From Methanocalculus natronophilus (GTDB lineage: Archaea > Halobacteriota > Methanomicrobia > Methanomicrobiales > Methanocorpusculaceae): DNA of 64,000 bases. Position numbers and translations under genes: made by a program. Below, in pieces: positions 53,301 through 61,667 of the stretch (its first letter is position 1; the number at the start of each line of letters is the position of its first letter). The DNA lies in NCBI RefSeq assembly GCF_038751955.1, contig NZ_JBCEXH010000002.1:248001-312000 (forward strand), written 5' to 3'. The notes under the pieces are model-generated. The model had not been told where the DNA came from. It worked only from the letters and a program-made list of their open reading frames with translations, and did not search any database.

Positions 53301-55604
53301 TCAGTCACCAAAAAAGTCCTGGATCTCCTGCTGGCCCTGCTTTCTGCCTCTCCTGGCCTGCACCCGATCACCAGACCTCTCCGGAGAAAGGGCCTTTTCC
53401 GGCCCAGGCTTTCTGCCTCTTCTGCCTGTTTCTTTCGGATCGCTTCTCCTCTCCTGCTGCCTCTCTTCGGGATACCTGGTTCTGCCGTCTGTTTTTTCTG
53501 TACCTTCACGCTCTATCTGGCCGATGATTGCTTCTGCGGTCTTCTGGCCGATGATCCGGCCAATCACCGAAACACCGGCAGCAGCAACAGAGGCCGGGGT
53601 ATCATATCCGCTGTTGAAGAGCTGACGGGCACGGACACGGCCGATTCCCCTGAGCCGGATGAGTGGCAGGAGCTCTTCCTTTATACCATGACGGATCCGG
53701 ATCTCCAGGTTGCTTACCTCACGCAGGAGATCGGGGTTCTCCCGCCGGGTGATCTCCCGCGCCCCATGGACGATCCAGCCGATCCCCTCGACAAGCCCGT
53801 GGATGTCTCCAGGTCCGATTCCAAAGCGCTCAGCAATCATCTCGATTGAGAGTTCATTGATCCAGTCATGGAGGACAAGTGCGGTCTTGATGGCGCAGAC
53901 GATCTCCTCGTACCCAAGCCATGGAATGGCATCTTCGGGCCTCCCGATGAGAAACTCCTCTTCCTGCTCTTCCATGACCACTTCGATGATGTCACGGTCA
54001 GCGGCTCTCAGATAGAGCCTGAACATATCAGGGGTTGCACAGAGGAGATGGAGGAGGCCAAACGGCGTGACGAGATCCCTTTCCTGCAGTGCGTCTGCGA
54101 TCATCACTGCAGACCGCGGGTCAAGATAGAGACGGGATGTGAGACTGCCAAGCTCTGTTCCCTCAACCCTCCCCCCGAGATCGATTATCATCTCCATCTC
54201 CTCGAGATCCCGTATCACCCGGTTGCAGATCCGGTTCAGGTGCTTCAGGTTTGCATGGCGTGCTCCATAGAAACTCCCCTCAAAGAACCCGGAGATGGCA
54301 TCGGTGTCTGTTGCTTCCCCTCCTGTTACAAGAGCAAGTATCCGGGAGAGAAGGGCGGATCGTGATGCGCACTGTGAATCGATCTCTTCTGCGCCAGCTT
54401 CAATGAACTCTTCAAAGAGCTGGTCAACCTGGGTTTTGTTCCGTCCGATAAGGACAGCCTCTCCAAAGGGGTCAAGGCCGGGCCTCCCTGCCCGTCCGGC
54501 CATCTGACGGTATTCCCTGACGGGAATTGGCACCTGCCCCTCTCCGGGGACAAACCTGTGGACGCTGTTGATGACGACCCGGCGTGCGGGGAGGTTTAAG
54601 CCTGCTGCAAGGGTGGGCGTTGAGGCGATCGCCCTGATTGTATTCTCCCTGAACCCCTGCTCCACCAGTCTCCTTGCATCCCGGGAGAGCCCGGCATGAT
54701 GGAAGGCTGCACCGTTTCTGATGCAGTCTCCAAGACTTTGGGCAACCGAGCTCTCATCAGCTTTTTCAATGCTGTCTGCAATATCGTGGAGAGCGGGATT
54801 CTCAAGGCGGAGTGCGGCGGCGATTCGTTTTGCAGCACCTTCGGCATTCCTCCGGGAGGAGACAAAGACGAGTGCCTGGCCGCCGGAATCGATTGTGTCA
54901 AGACAGAGGTTGGTATCGGGATCCTTCTTCTCTGATGGAACAACCAGTTCACACCCATCGGCAAACCGGATCGCGCCACGGAAATAGACCCCTTCCCTGA
55001 GATCGACCGGGCGCCAGTCCGACTCTATCAGTTCCGCATTGAGCCATTTTGCGAGTTCGTTGGGGTTTCCTATGGTTGCGGAGAGGCCGATTACCTGGAT
55101 AGCCGGCTTTCTCTTCCGCATTGTGGTGATCACCATCTCAAGGGTTGCTCCACGGCTCTCGTCACCGATGAGATGAATCTCGTCGATGACAACAAGGCTT
55201 ACCTTCTCTATCCAGCCTGCCCGGTTTCTCAGGAGGCTGTCAACCTTCTCAGAGGTGGCGACGATGATATCGGATCTCCCGAGGATCTCATCTTTCCTGT
55301 CAAAATCACCGGTTGCTATCCCGATTCTGACACCTTTCCCGGAAAACTCCTCGTACTTCTCACTTGCCAGAGCCCTGAGGGGGACGATATAGAGGCATTT
55401 CCCCCCTCTCTTGATCTGGTGGTGCATCGCCATCTCCGCAACAAGCGTCTTGCCACTTGCGGTAGGTATGGAAATCAGGAGGTTTTTCCCCTCAAAGAGC
55501 CCTCTCTCAATACATGCTGCCTGGGGTGGATAGAGTGTGCGGATACCTCTTGCGTAGTACTGACCCACCAGGTCCTCCGGGATCGGCAAACTCTCAAGAG
55601 GCAC
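53301..55604 (-). CDS. hel308: ATP-dependent DNA helicase Hel308 with C-terminal PIP motif
   Basis: Superfamily 2 3'-5' helicase acting on stalled forks. Counting from GTG 55604 (VPLESLPIPEDLVGQYYARGIRTLYPPQA), about 767 residues. Walker A is ISIPTASGKTLVAEMA (about 45-60), motif II DEIHLIGDESRG, motif IV-VI region GLSRDARRLVEQGFRENTIRAIASTPTLAAGLNLPARRVVI and YRQMAGRAGRPGLDPFGEAVLI. A ratchet domain and helix-hairpin-helix segment (LIRLRGIGRVRARQLFNSGYDTPASVA) follow. After the usual end comes a basic, disordered tail finishing in QQEIQDFFGD, a PCNA-interacting peptide. The frame is open to 55655, but the family start and an ORB just upstream favour GTG 55604. Confidence 0.93.
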   Translation of the reverse strand: MPLESLPIPEDLVGQYYARGIRTLYPPQAACIERGLFEGKNLLISIPTASGKTLVAEMAMHHQIKRGGKCLYIVPLRALASEKYEEFSGKGVRIGIATGDFDRKDEILGRSDIIVATSEKVDSLLRNRAGWIEKVSLVVIDEIHLIGDESRGATLEMVITTMRKRKPAIQVIGLSATIGNPNELAKWLNAELIESDWRPVDLREGVYFRGAIRFADGCELVVPSEKKDPDTNLCLDTIDSGGQALVFVSSRRNAEGAAKRIAAALRLENPALHDIADSIEKADESSVAQSLGDCIRNGAAFHHAGLSRDARRLVEQGFRENTIRAIASTPTLAAGLNLPARRVVINSVHRFVPGEGQVPIPVREYRQMAGRAGRPGLDPFGEAVLIGRNKTQVDQLFEEFIEAGAEEIDSQCASRSALLSRILALVTGGEATDTDAISGFFEGSFYGARHANLKHLNRICNRVIRDLEEMEMIIDLGGRVEGTELGSLTSRLYLDPRSAVMIADALQERDLVTPFGLLHLLCATPDMFRLYLRAADRDIIEVVMEEQEEEFLIGRPEDAIPWLGYEEIVCAIKTALVLHDWINELSIEMIAERFGIGPGDIHGLVEGIGWIVHGAREITRRENPDLLREVSNLEIRIRHGIKEELLPLIRLRGIGRVRARQLFNSGYDTPASVAAAGVSVIGRIIGQKTAEAIIGQIEREGTEKTDGRTRYPEERQQERRSDPKETGRRGRKPGPEKALSPERSGDRVQARRGRKQGQQEIQDFFGD

Positions 55605-55612
55605 CCCCGGAA

Positions 55613-55634
55613 CCCCTTTATTTCCATTGGAAAG
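55613..55634 (-). repeat. Origin recognition box 6, upstream of hel308
   Basis: Minus-strand core TTCCAATGGAAATAAAGGGG, a strong ORB match about 4 kb from the origin cluster. It lies 8 bp upstream of the hel308 GTG, between a TATA-like AAAAATAATT (about 55685-55695) and the start codon. Confidence 0.78.
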
Positions 55635-55970
55635 CTCATCCGACACAGCGATCACATCGATACATTCATATCAGGAGCCCTGAATTATTTTTCTCTCCCA
55701 TCCTTCGTCGTTATCTCTCTATTAGCTGGTAAATATGAGGTTTTTTACAATTCAAACCCCAATATGCCAGCTCTCTTTCCTGCATCCGGTAGCACCAATT
55801 GAGGGCACCACTACCCGGACTCCAACTCATGCGATCCCCCATTGCCCTGATCTCCACACTCACTTCCCAATCCGGCTTGTCGAGTACGATCTGCAAAATG
55901 TCTGGAGGCATTCACTCAATCCATGGAAAGGATACCTGGTCTATTCACGGTATCCCGATATGGCTCCTGG
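55635..55970. other. Spacer between the KH-domain gene and hel308
   Basis: About 335 nt containing the probable hel308 promoter (TATA-like AAAAATAATT on the minus strand near 55685-55695). A 66-codon minus-strand frame at 55711-55911 has no recognisable features. Nothing else is seen. Confidence 0.4.
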
Positions 55971-56513
55971 TTAGTAGTAGTAGCCGATCAGATCCTGTTT
56001 CGCCTCTTTCTTCCTCTTGTCGAGGAAGCCAAAGACGCTTGCATGGTCTGCGCCCTCAACAAGCATCTCGATTGCTTTTCGTGACGTCTGCACCGGCTCG
56101 GGAAGCCCGATGATCCCGACAGTCTTTCCATAGATTGATACGGCTGTGCCGGTCATGCTCTCGATCTGATCACGGGCTTTTCCGTCCCTGCCGATGATCC
56201 GCCCGCGGAGCCGGTTCATCTTCTGGGGGGTGTCAGCAACATTTGAGAGATCGAGGATATCAAGGATGATATCTTCATCTTCAAAGAGCCGGAATGCCCT
56301 CTCTGGTGAAAAACCTCTTCCGAGAGCCCGTATTACCTCGGTTGCCCTGAGCACGCCGACTGCGTCCTCCCCGTCAACCGTAACCACGCCTTCGGCGCTG
56401 TCTACCTGTATCTCAGCACCCGACTGCTCTTCAATAGCCTTCCGGGTTGCGCCACCTTTTCCAATGATGACCCCGATACGATCGGCAGCCACTTTCAGTT
56501 CCTGGATAGTCAT
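55971..56513 (-). CDS. KH-domain rRNA-processing protein (archaeal Dim2/Pno1-like)
   Basis: About 180 residues from MTIQELKVAADRIGVIIGKGGATRKAIEEQSGAEIQVD. Two KH domains are visible by their GxxG loops: VIIGKGGATRKAIEE (about 14-28) and RGRIIGRDGKARDQIESMTGTAVSIYGKTVGIIG (about 104-138). Dim2/Pno1 homologues act in small-subunit rRNA maturation and assembly. The gene lies 21 nt after rio1, whose product works in the same process; the pair is a conserved archaeal arrangement. The frame also opens at 56528. Confidence 0.9.
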   Translation of the reverse strand: MTIQELKVAADRIGVIIGKGGATRKAIEEQSGAEIQVDSAEGVVTVDGEDAVGVLRATEVIRALGRGFSPERAFRLFEDEDIILDILDLSNVADTPQKMNRLRGRIIGRDGKARDQIESMTGTAVSIYGKTVGIIGLPEPVQTSRKAIEMLVEGADHASVFGFLDKRKKEAKQDLIGYYY

Positions 56514-56534
56514 AGTATATGCTCTCAAATTTTT

Positions 56535-57341
56535 TTATGGGGTGAAGAAGTCTTCACCAACGATCCCTCGCAAGATCTCGTGTTCATCCTGTATCTTGCA
56601 CCGGTTCCCGAAATACCTGTTGATGTTTTTGATATCCCGGAAGAGGAAGCGGTGGGCAGAGGGGTGCTCCGGGGTCACTGCCTGGCCCATATCAATCAGC
56701 CAGAGCCTCCCGTCTCCATGGAGGATATTATACTCTGAGAGATCCCCATGGATGAGCCGTGCCTTCTGGTAGAGATCGGTAATGATGTTCAGGATTTCGG
56801 TATACGCTGCCTCGGCATCGCCTGGTGGTGCAAGCCTCAGCTGGGGATAGGGAACTCCTTCCCTTCCCAAAAACTCCATGATCAGGATATTCCGATCAAA
56901 GGTGATCGGTTCAGGCACAAAAATCCCCGCTTCATGTGCACGGGAGAGGTTTGCGTACTCTTTCCGTGTCCATGCGAAGATGATCTCTTTTTTTGTCTTC
57001 CTGATACTGGCAAACCGCGGATCCCCGAGAATGTATTCGCTCATGGCATTGAAGTTCCCGGTCCGGATCCGGTAGATCTTGATGACGCAGTCAATGCCTC
57101 CCTCCCGCTCTGCAATGAAGACGTTGGCCTCCTTGCCGGTGGAGATTGATCCCCCAAGAGCGGTGAATTCTTTTTTGTTTGCAAGCTTGTAGAGTGCATG
57201 GAGCGTCACCTCATCAAAGACCTCGTCTCTGACCTTCCGCTGGTCGGTATCCCGTATCCTGATACCCATCCGGGAGAGCTCACGGTCGAGCTTCTCTACC
57301 CGGAGATCTGTTTTTTTGGCTTCCTCTCCCCGCCGGACCAT
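56535..57341 (-). CDS. rio1: Rio1-type atypical serine protein kinase
   Basis: The 268-residue RIO kinase has its phosphate loop in SISTGKEANVF (66-75), the ATP lysine in CVIKIYR (K88), the catalytic Asp in LIHGDLSEYNIL (D200, N205) and the metal Asp in LIDMGQAV (D217). STGKEANV and the LIDMGQAV segment place it with Rio1. It acts as an ATPase in late maturation of the 30S subunit. Translationally close (6 nt) to tyrS upstream and to the KH gene downstream. Confidence 0.94.
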   Translation of the reverse strand: MVRRGEEAKKTDLRVEKLDRELSRMGIRIRDTDQRKVRDEVFDEVTLHALYKLANKKEFTALGGSISTGKEANVFIAEREGGIDCVIKIYRIRTGNFNAMSEYILGDPRFASIRKTKKEIIFAWTRKEYANLSRAHEAGIFVPEPITFDRNILIMEFLGREGVPYPQLRLAPPGDAEAAYTEILNIITDLYQKARLIHGDLSEYNILHGDGRLWLIDMGQAVTPEHPSAHRFLFRDIKNINRYFGNRCKIQDEHEILRGIVGEDFFTP

Positions 57342-57347
57342 CTCCTC

Positions 57348-58304
57348 TTATCCCCGTTTCGTGCTCATAATAAACTCGTATGCTGGTTGGAGCACCTCGG
57401 CAAGTCCTTCTGCACAGGCGTTCTTTGCATCCATTGGATGGATCTCTCCTGCTGCAAATGCCGCCTCAAATGCCTCCATGGAATCGAACCCGACGTCGCC
57501 ACCGTATTTTTCAGGTCTTTTGATCTCGATTCTTCCAAGACGCGGGAAGATATGGTGTGTAAAGATCTCTATGATCGGGTTCTCGTGGATCTCGGGCGGA
57601 CAGTAGGCCTTTTTGATCTTCTTCCTGATCTCCTCCTCGGAATCAGCAACAGATATGACGTTTCCGGCTGACGACGCCATCTTCTTCCCGTCCAGGCCCT
57701 GGATGATCGGGGTGTGGATGCAGACGGGCGGTTTCTTATCGATTGCCCCGAGATGTTCGCGGGCGAGCATATGGATCTTCCGCTGGTCGATCCCCCCGAC
57801 GGCGGCATCGACATTGAGTGCTGCAATATCAACCATCTGCATGATCGGGTAGACCATCTGTGACACGGTTGGTGCCTCCATTGCCCGGCCAACCTCATCC
57901 ATGCTCCGTTTTGCCCGGTTCAGTGTCACCTGCTGGGAGAGTTCGAGGACATCCAGCTGATAGTCGGGGTTCAGCTGGAGATCGGTCCCGATCACAAATT
58001 CCGCTCCCTTGAGCCCGACTGCCTCAATACAGGCCCTGTTATATTCTGCAAGCTCCCGGACCTCTTCCAGTGTTCCTTTCCGGTTGAGGAACGCGTGGAG
58101 ATCGGCGAGGAGAACGACCACGTGAAAACCCGCCTCTTTCATATCGATGAGTTTGTTGATGGTGACGAGATGGCCGAGATGGATCTCTCCTGACGGTTCG
58201 TATCCTGCATAGACGGTTTTTTTCTGCTGGGAGAGGGTCGTGCGAAGCTCTTCTTCCGTGATGATTTCCACGGTATTCCGCGCCACGAGATCAAATGGAT
58301 CCAT
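57348..58304 (-). CDS. tyrS: Tyrosyl-tRNA synthetase
   Basis: Class I aminoacyl-tRNA synthetase, archaeal/eukaryal short form of 318 residues. Seen: EELRTTLSQQKKTVYAGYEPSGEIHLGHLVTINKLIDM with the HIGH-type HLGH, VVLLADLHAFLNRKG, YPIMQMVDIAALNVDAAVGGIDQRKIHMLAREHL and the KMSKS-type GKKMASSAGN. First gene of the tyrS-rio1-KH operon; its start overlaps the divergent open frame at 58295 but not the likely ATPase start. Confidence 0.95.
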   Translation of the reverse strand: MDPFDLVARNTVEIITEEELRTTLSQQKKTVYAGYEPSGEIHLGHLVTINKLIDMKEAGFHVVVLLADLHAFLNRKGTLEEVRELAEYNRACIEAVGLKGAEFVIGTDLQLNPDYQLDVLELSQQVTLNRAKRSMDEVGRAMEAPTVSQMVYPIMQMVDIAALNVDAAVGGIDQRKIHMLAREHLGAIDKKPPVCIHTPIIQGLDGKKMASSAGNVISVADSEEEIRKKIKKAYCPPEIHENPIIEIFTHHIFPRLGRIEIKRPEKYGGDVGFDSMEAFEAAFAAGEIHPMDAKNACAEGLAEVLQPAYEFIMSTKRG

Positions 58305-58525
58305 GGCATACTATTTGGCAACCTGAGGTGTTTAATGTGTGGGAAAAACGCGCCCCCGGAATGGCTGAACCACGAAGCCCGGGTTCCGATCCGGCAACAC
58401 CTCTCTCTTTATTTCGGTTGGTGCCAATTGGAAGCGCCAATCGGAGGCGGTATGAGAGAGCGGCAGTACACTTGCCAGAGGGCATTCACTCACATGCTGC
58501 GGGGCTTGCAGCTATTGCCCGGATA

Positions 58526-59791
58526 ATGGAAGAAGAAGGTATCGTGGAAGAAGAAGCCATCGTGAAAGAAGAAGCCTGCAGGAGCGTGAACGAAACCAAC
58601 CGGGTGGATACCTGGGAAAAAGCCAAAAATCCCAACGAGCCGCCTGCCTGGACAGAAACAGGGGAGAACCCCTTCAATTTTTGCGATCCCGTCTCAGACG
58701 ACCGGTTTATCAATCGAAAAGAGGAGCTCTTTCGGCTGAAATCATATCTTCGAAACGGCAGAGACGTTCTCCTCGTCTCGCCCGGCGGGTATGGCAAGAC
58801 GTCCCTTATCCTCCGTGCATTGCGGGATCTTGACGGATCTGTGATCGGGATTCTTCCTGACGCAGCTGCGCTTCGCTCCCCTGCTGATCTCGCAACTGCC
58901 CTTTCCAGGAGCAGCAGCCCTCGCTCATCCCTCTCCAGGCTGCGATCCACCATACAAAGGCTTCTCCTTGGAATAGAACTGAAGATAACCATTGAAACGG
59001 ATCCTGCAATTACTATCTCTCCTGTATATGCCGGATCTGCAGAAACCTGGAAGACTGCCCTTTCTCTCCCGGTTCGACTTGCCAGGGAGAAGAACTGCAG
59101 GGTTGTTCTTGTCTTTGAACACTTTGCCCTGGCCGCTGGTACTGTTTTGCTTCAGTATCAGCTGAAAGAAGCATTGTATCATCTGAAAGAGGCATTTGGT
59201 GAGAAAAGCAATGTCTCCTGCTGCTTTCTCCTGGACAGGCCACATATGATCTCCCGTCTCTTCGGCTCCCCTTCAGGCCCGCTCTCTGCATCCGCTGCCC
59301 TTCTCTCCCTCCCCCCTCTTCCAATGGAGGCAACAGCACAGGCAATCGCGAGAATGTTTTGGGAAAGCGGTATCAGAACAGCTCCCGGTCTCCCTCAGAC
59401 GATCTGCGAAAGGGTGAGGGGCCATCCCCGCTCTCTCATGCGCATCTGCTATGAACTCTGGCAGCGGGGGTCTTCAGGGATCACTCCTGATGAGGATGAT
59501 CTCGATGATATTCTCAGGGGGCTGGTTGCCGAGGCGGATCTCCTGTACTCGTCTCTCTACTGGTCTCTCCCAACAAACCAGCGAAAGGTTCTCCTTGCGG
59601 TAGCTGCTGGAGAGGAGAAACTCTATGCCGGAGCATGTATGCGGCGATTTCATCTTGCATCGGCTGGCAGTGTCCATGCCGGTCTCCGCGGCCTTCATGC
59701 GGCAGGCCTGGTCTGGAGGGCCGGGTCGGGATACTGGATCCCGGAGACGCTCTTTCTCCTCTGGATCAGGGAAAGAAATGGCTTGGAATGA
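58526..59791 (+). CDS. STAND-like ATPase with winged-helix end
   Basis: About 421 residues from ATG 58526. It begins with acidic quasi-repeats (EEEGIVEEEAIVKEEA), then NPFNFCDPVSDDRFINRKEELFRLKSYLRNGRDVLLVSPGGYGKTSLILRALRDL. This is the archaeal ATPase layout, with Walker A SPGGYGKTS (about 85-93). The expected Walker B is VVLVFEHFALA (about 193-203), with Glu-His in place of Asp-Glu. A C-terminal helical/winged-helix part (about 345-421) ends WRAGSGYWIPETLFLLWIRERNG. Such ATPases are used in signalling or defence; no partner gene is adjacent. The 200 nt between tyrS and this ATG hold no other gene. Confidence 0.75.
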   Translation: MEEEGIVEEEAIVKEEACRSVNETNRVDTWEKAKNPNEPPAWTETGENPFNFCDPVSDDRFINRKEELFRLKSYLRNGRDVLLVSPGGYGKTSLILRALRDLDGSVIGILPDAAALRSPADLATALSRSSSPRSSLSRLRSTIQRLLLGIELKITIETDPAITISPVYAGSAETWKTALSLPVRLAREKNCRVVLVFEHFALAAGTVLLQYQLKEALYHLKEAFGEKSNVSCCFLLDRPHMISRLFGSPSGPLSASAALLSLPPLPMEATAQAIARMFWESGIRTAPGLPQTICERVRGHPRSLMRICYELWQRGSSGITPDEDDLDDILRGLVAEADLLYSSLYWSLPTNQRKVLLAVAAGEEKLYAGACMRRFHLASAGSVHAGLRGLHAAGLVWRAGSGYWIPETLFLLWIRERNGLE

Positions 59792-59822
59792 AAAAAGGTG
59801 TCAGGAGATGATTTTGCCAGTC

Positions 59823-60845
59823 TTACCGGATCGGCGTGAACCCAAGTGAATGGTTGGTGAGCGCAATTGATTCTTCTGCATCGGTAATGGTGCCCATCAT
59901 CGCCCGGATACAGTCGATCGTCTCCACCACCACGTCTGCTTCCTGGTGAATTGCCTGGAAGAAGGTGAGATCGTCTCCATCAACAGCTATCGACTCCTCG
60001 AATACGCCGTTCTCCCAGAGATCTGATCGTGGCCGGCCCAGGTCCATCACGTATTCTTTCAGTTCAGCCGTGGATGTGATCCCGGTCTCTTTCCTGATAA
60101 GCCCGATCCTGGGGTTCTTCCTGATCAGCTCAAGAATCCTCTCCCGGTCTCCTGGTTTTTCCAGATCCATCTGGACAACATGCATATGCATCATCGTTGT
60201 CGGCACAATCAATGCCGTTGTCACTATCCTGGTATCCGGGAGAACCGACTGGACATCAGGGCCGTGGTGGGACGGTATCGTCACGGGGTTTAAGACGATT
60301 GCGTCAATCGGCCCCCGCTTGATATCGCCCGGATCGCCGCCGCGGCGGATCATCGTTGCGCGTGTCTTTCTGATGCCAAACTCGTCGCCGATGAGCTTGA
60401 TCATCCGGCAGAGACCGGTGGTGTTGCAGGAGACAACCCGTGCATAATCCCTTTGAATGGCGTCTGGGTAATTGCATGATGAAGAGAAGGAGAACCCTGC
60501 AACCTCGTGGTCCTCGCCGCCCTGCCAGATGGCCTTAATACCGGCTTTCTCATACAATGCACGGTTCTTTGCACCAACGCCGCCGGGTGTTGCGTCCACA
60601 ACGATGTCGCAGGCAGCAAGCATCTCCTCAACCGATCCTGCAACAGGCAGCCCTGCCTTCTCAAATGCATCCTTCTTTGTGATATCTGCGATATACAGTG
60701 GGAACCCACGTGCTTTTGCGACATATGCCTCGCTTGATGGCTTTGTCTTGGATACCCCGACAACCGTCATATCCGGCTGGCAGGTGACTGCATCAGCAAC
60801 CCGTTTTCCAATCGTTCCAAACCCGTTAATTGCAACCCGAATCAT
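59823..60845 (-). CDS. Type II (archaeal) glyceraldehyde-3-phosphate dehydrogenase
   Basis: About 340 residues from MIRVAINGFGTIGKRVADAV at 60845. The NAD(P) motif, the active-site Cys in VVSCNTTGLCRMIKLI, TRATMIRRGGDPGDIKRGPIDAIVLNPVTIPSHHGPDVQSVLP and VPTTMMHMHVVQMDLEKP are all archaeal type II features. In methanogens it works mainly in gluconeogenesis. The open frame extends to 60926, but the extra 27 residues do not resemble the family. It follows the gene at 60926-61540 by about 80 nt. Confidence 0.94.
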   Translation of the reverse strand: MIRVAINGFGTIGKRVADAVTCQPDMTVVGVSKTKPSSEAYVAKARGFPLYIADITKKDAFEKAGLPVAGSVEEMLAACDIVVDATPGGVGAKNRALYEKAGIKAIWQGGEDHEVAGFSFSSSCNYPDAIQRDYARVVSCNTTGLCRMIKLIGDEFGIRKTRATMIRRGGDPGDIKRGPIDAIVLNPVTIPSHHGPDVQSVLPDTRIVTTALIVPTTMMHMHVVQMDLEKPGDRERILELIRKNPRIGLIRKETGITSTAELKEYVMDLGRPRSDLWENGVFEESIAVDGDDLTFFQAIHQEADVVVETIDCIRAMMGTITDAEESIALTNHSLGFTPIR

Positions 60846-60925
60846 ATCCATGAATGCTAAGTTTGGCATTATTAAGTTTCTCTCTCTTGGAATTCCAAGT
60901 AGGTCTGGAGTGTTCACCTGGAGCA

Positions 60926-61540
60926 TTATGTATCTTCGCTTGCAAATTCAGAGAAGAATTCATCTGATACAAGTGCACCAGCCCCTGCCTCATCGACCAT
61001 CAGCTGGGCATCAAGGGTGATCCAGGTCTTCGTCCGGTGTATGGGGTTTGTCGGGCAGAAACCCTCGGCCCTGAAACTGAAGGGGATGCCTTCCGGCGTT
61101 ATGCAGTGGATGACGTCTGCTTTCAGCGGGTAAAAGGAGAGTCCGTCCCGCTCAAGGCAGGGGAGGCTTCCGTAACTGAGCGTCTCCAGTTTCGTGACTT
61201 CTGCTCCATCAAAGAGCATGACGAGATCGCGCCCGACTGCCTGGTCAATCAGGTCGACCCCGACCCCGGAGTCAGGGCTGTAGCGGTTGCCACGGATAAA
61301 GAGTGCGATTCCTGCCTCACCGAGCTCTCCTTCATCCTCAAGGCAGAACCCGCCGGTATCGAGTACAACCGGCAGTGAAGACGCATTCCGCAGCTTGAGG
61401 AGGGTAAACCAGAGCCTGACCCCGCGTGTGGTGGTGCAGTCGTATTCGTATGCAAAATCGACAATATGGGACCCGCGTATCGCACCCGCTATCTCTTCAA
61501 TGATCTCACGGTTTTCTGGTTCCATATGAGTATACTGCAT
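60926..61540 (-). CDS. Unrecognised conserved-looking protein
   Basis: About 204 residues that I cannot assign. The sequence is evenly globular with no signal or membrane segment: IIEEIAGAIRGSHIVDFAYEYDCTTTRGVRLWFTLLKLRNASSLPVVLDTGGFCLEDEGELGEAGIALFIRGNRYSPDSGVGVDLIDQAVGRDLVML, then a part with DVIHCITPEGIPFSFRAEGFCPTNPIHRTKTWITLDAQLMVDEA. Two cysteine-containing segments and several Asp/His are candidates for a metal site. It is immediately upstream of GAPDH in the same direction, which may be coincidence. Start uncertain: GTG 61549, ATG 61540 or ATG 61525. Confidence 0.6.
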   Translation of the reverse strand: MQYTHMEPENREIIEEIAGAIRGSHIVDFAYEYDCTTTRGVRLWFTLLKLRNASSLPVVLDTGGFCLEDEGELGEAGIALFIRGNRYSPDSGVGVDLIDQAVGRDLVMLFDGAEVTKLETLSYGSLPCLERDGLSFYPLKADVIHCITPEGIPFSFRAEGFCPTNPIHRTKTWITLDAQLMVDEAGAGALVSDEFFSEFASEDT

Positions 61541-61667
61541 CGCCTGCACGCTATCCGGATACTCAGTCTCTCCCCTTCAAACTACATCAAGATACCTGAA
61601 ACCAGATACCACAACCCTGTACCCTTGAGCATAACTGCTATGTAGGAGACCGCTCCTGATCAGTGGT

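Noticed and set aside
55711-55911. 66-codon minus-strand frame between the KH gene and hel308
   Set aside because: No ribosome site, no recognisable motif and unremarkable composition; kept as spacer.
58377-58395. GCCCGGGTTCCGATCCGGC looks like a tRNA T-arm
   Set aside because: The loop lacks the invariant A58 and purine 57, the stem is only four clean pairs, and no D-arm, anticodon arm or acceptor partner is found upstream.
58390-58440. CTTTATTTCGGTTGG near 58408 resembles a degenerate ORB
   Set aside because: The dyad half TTCCA/TGGAA is broken and the C run is missing; much weaker than the six accepted copies.
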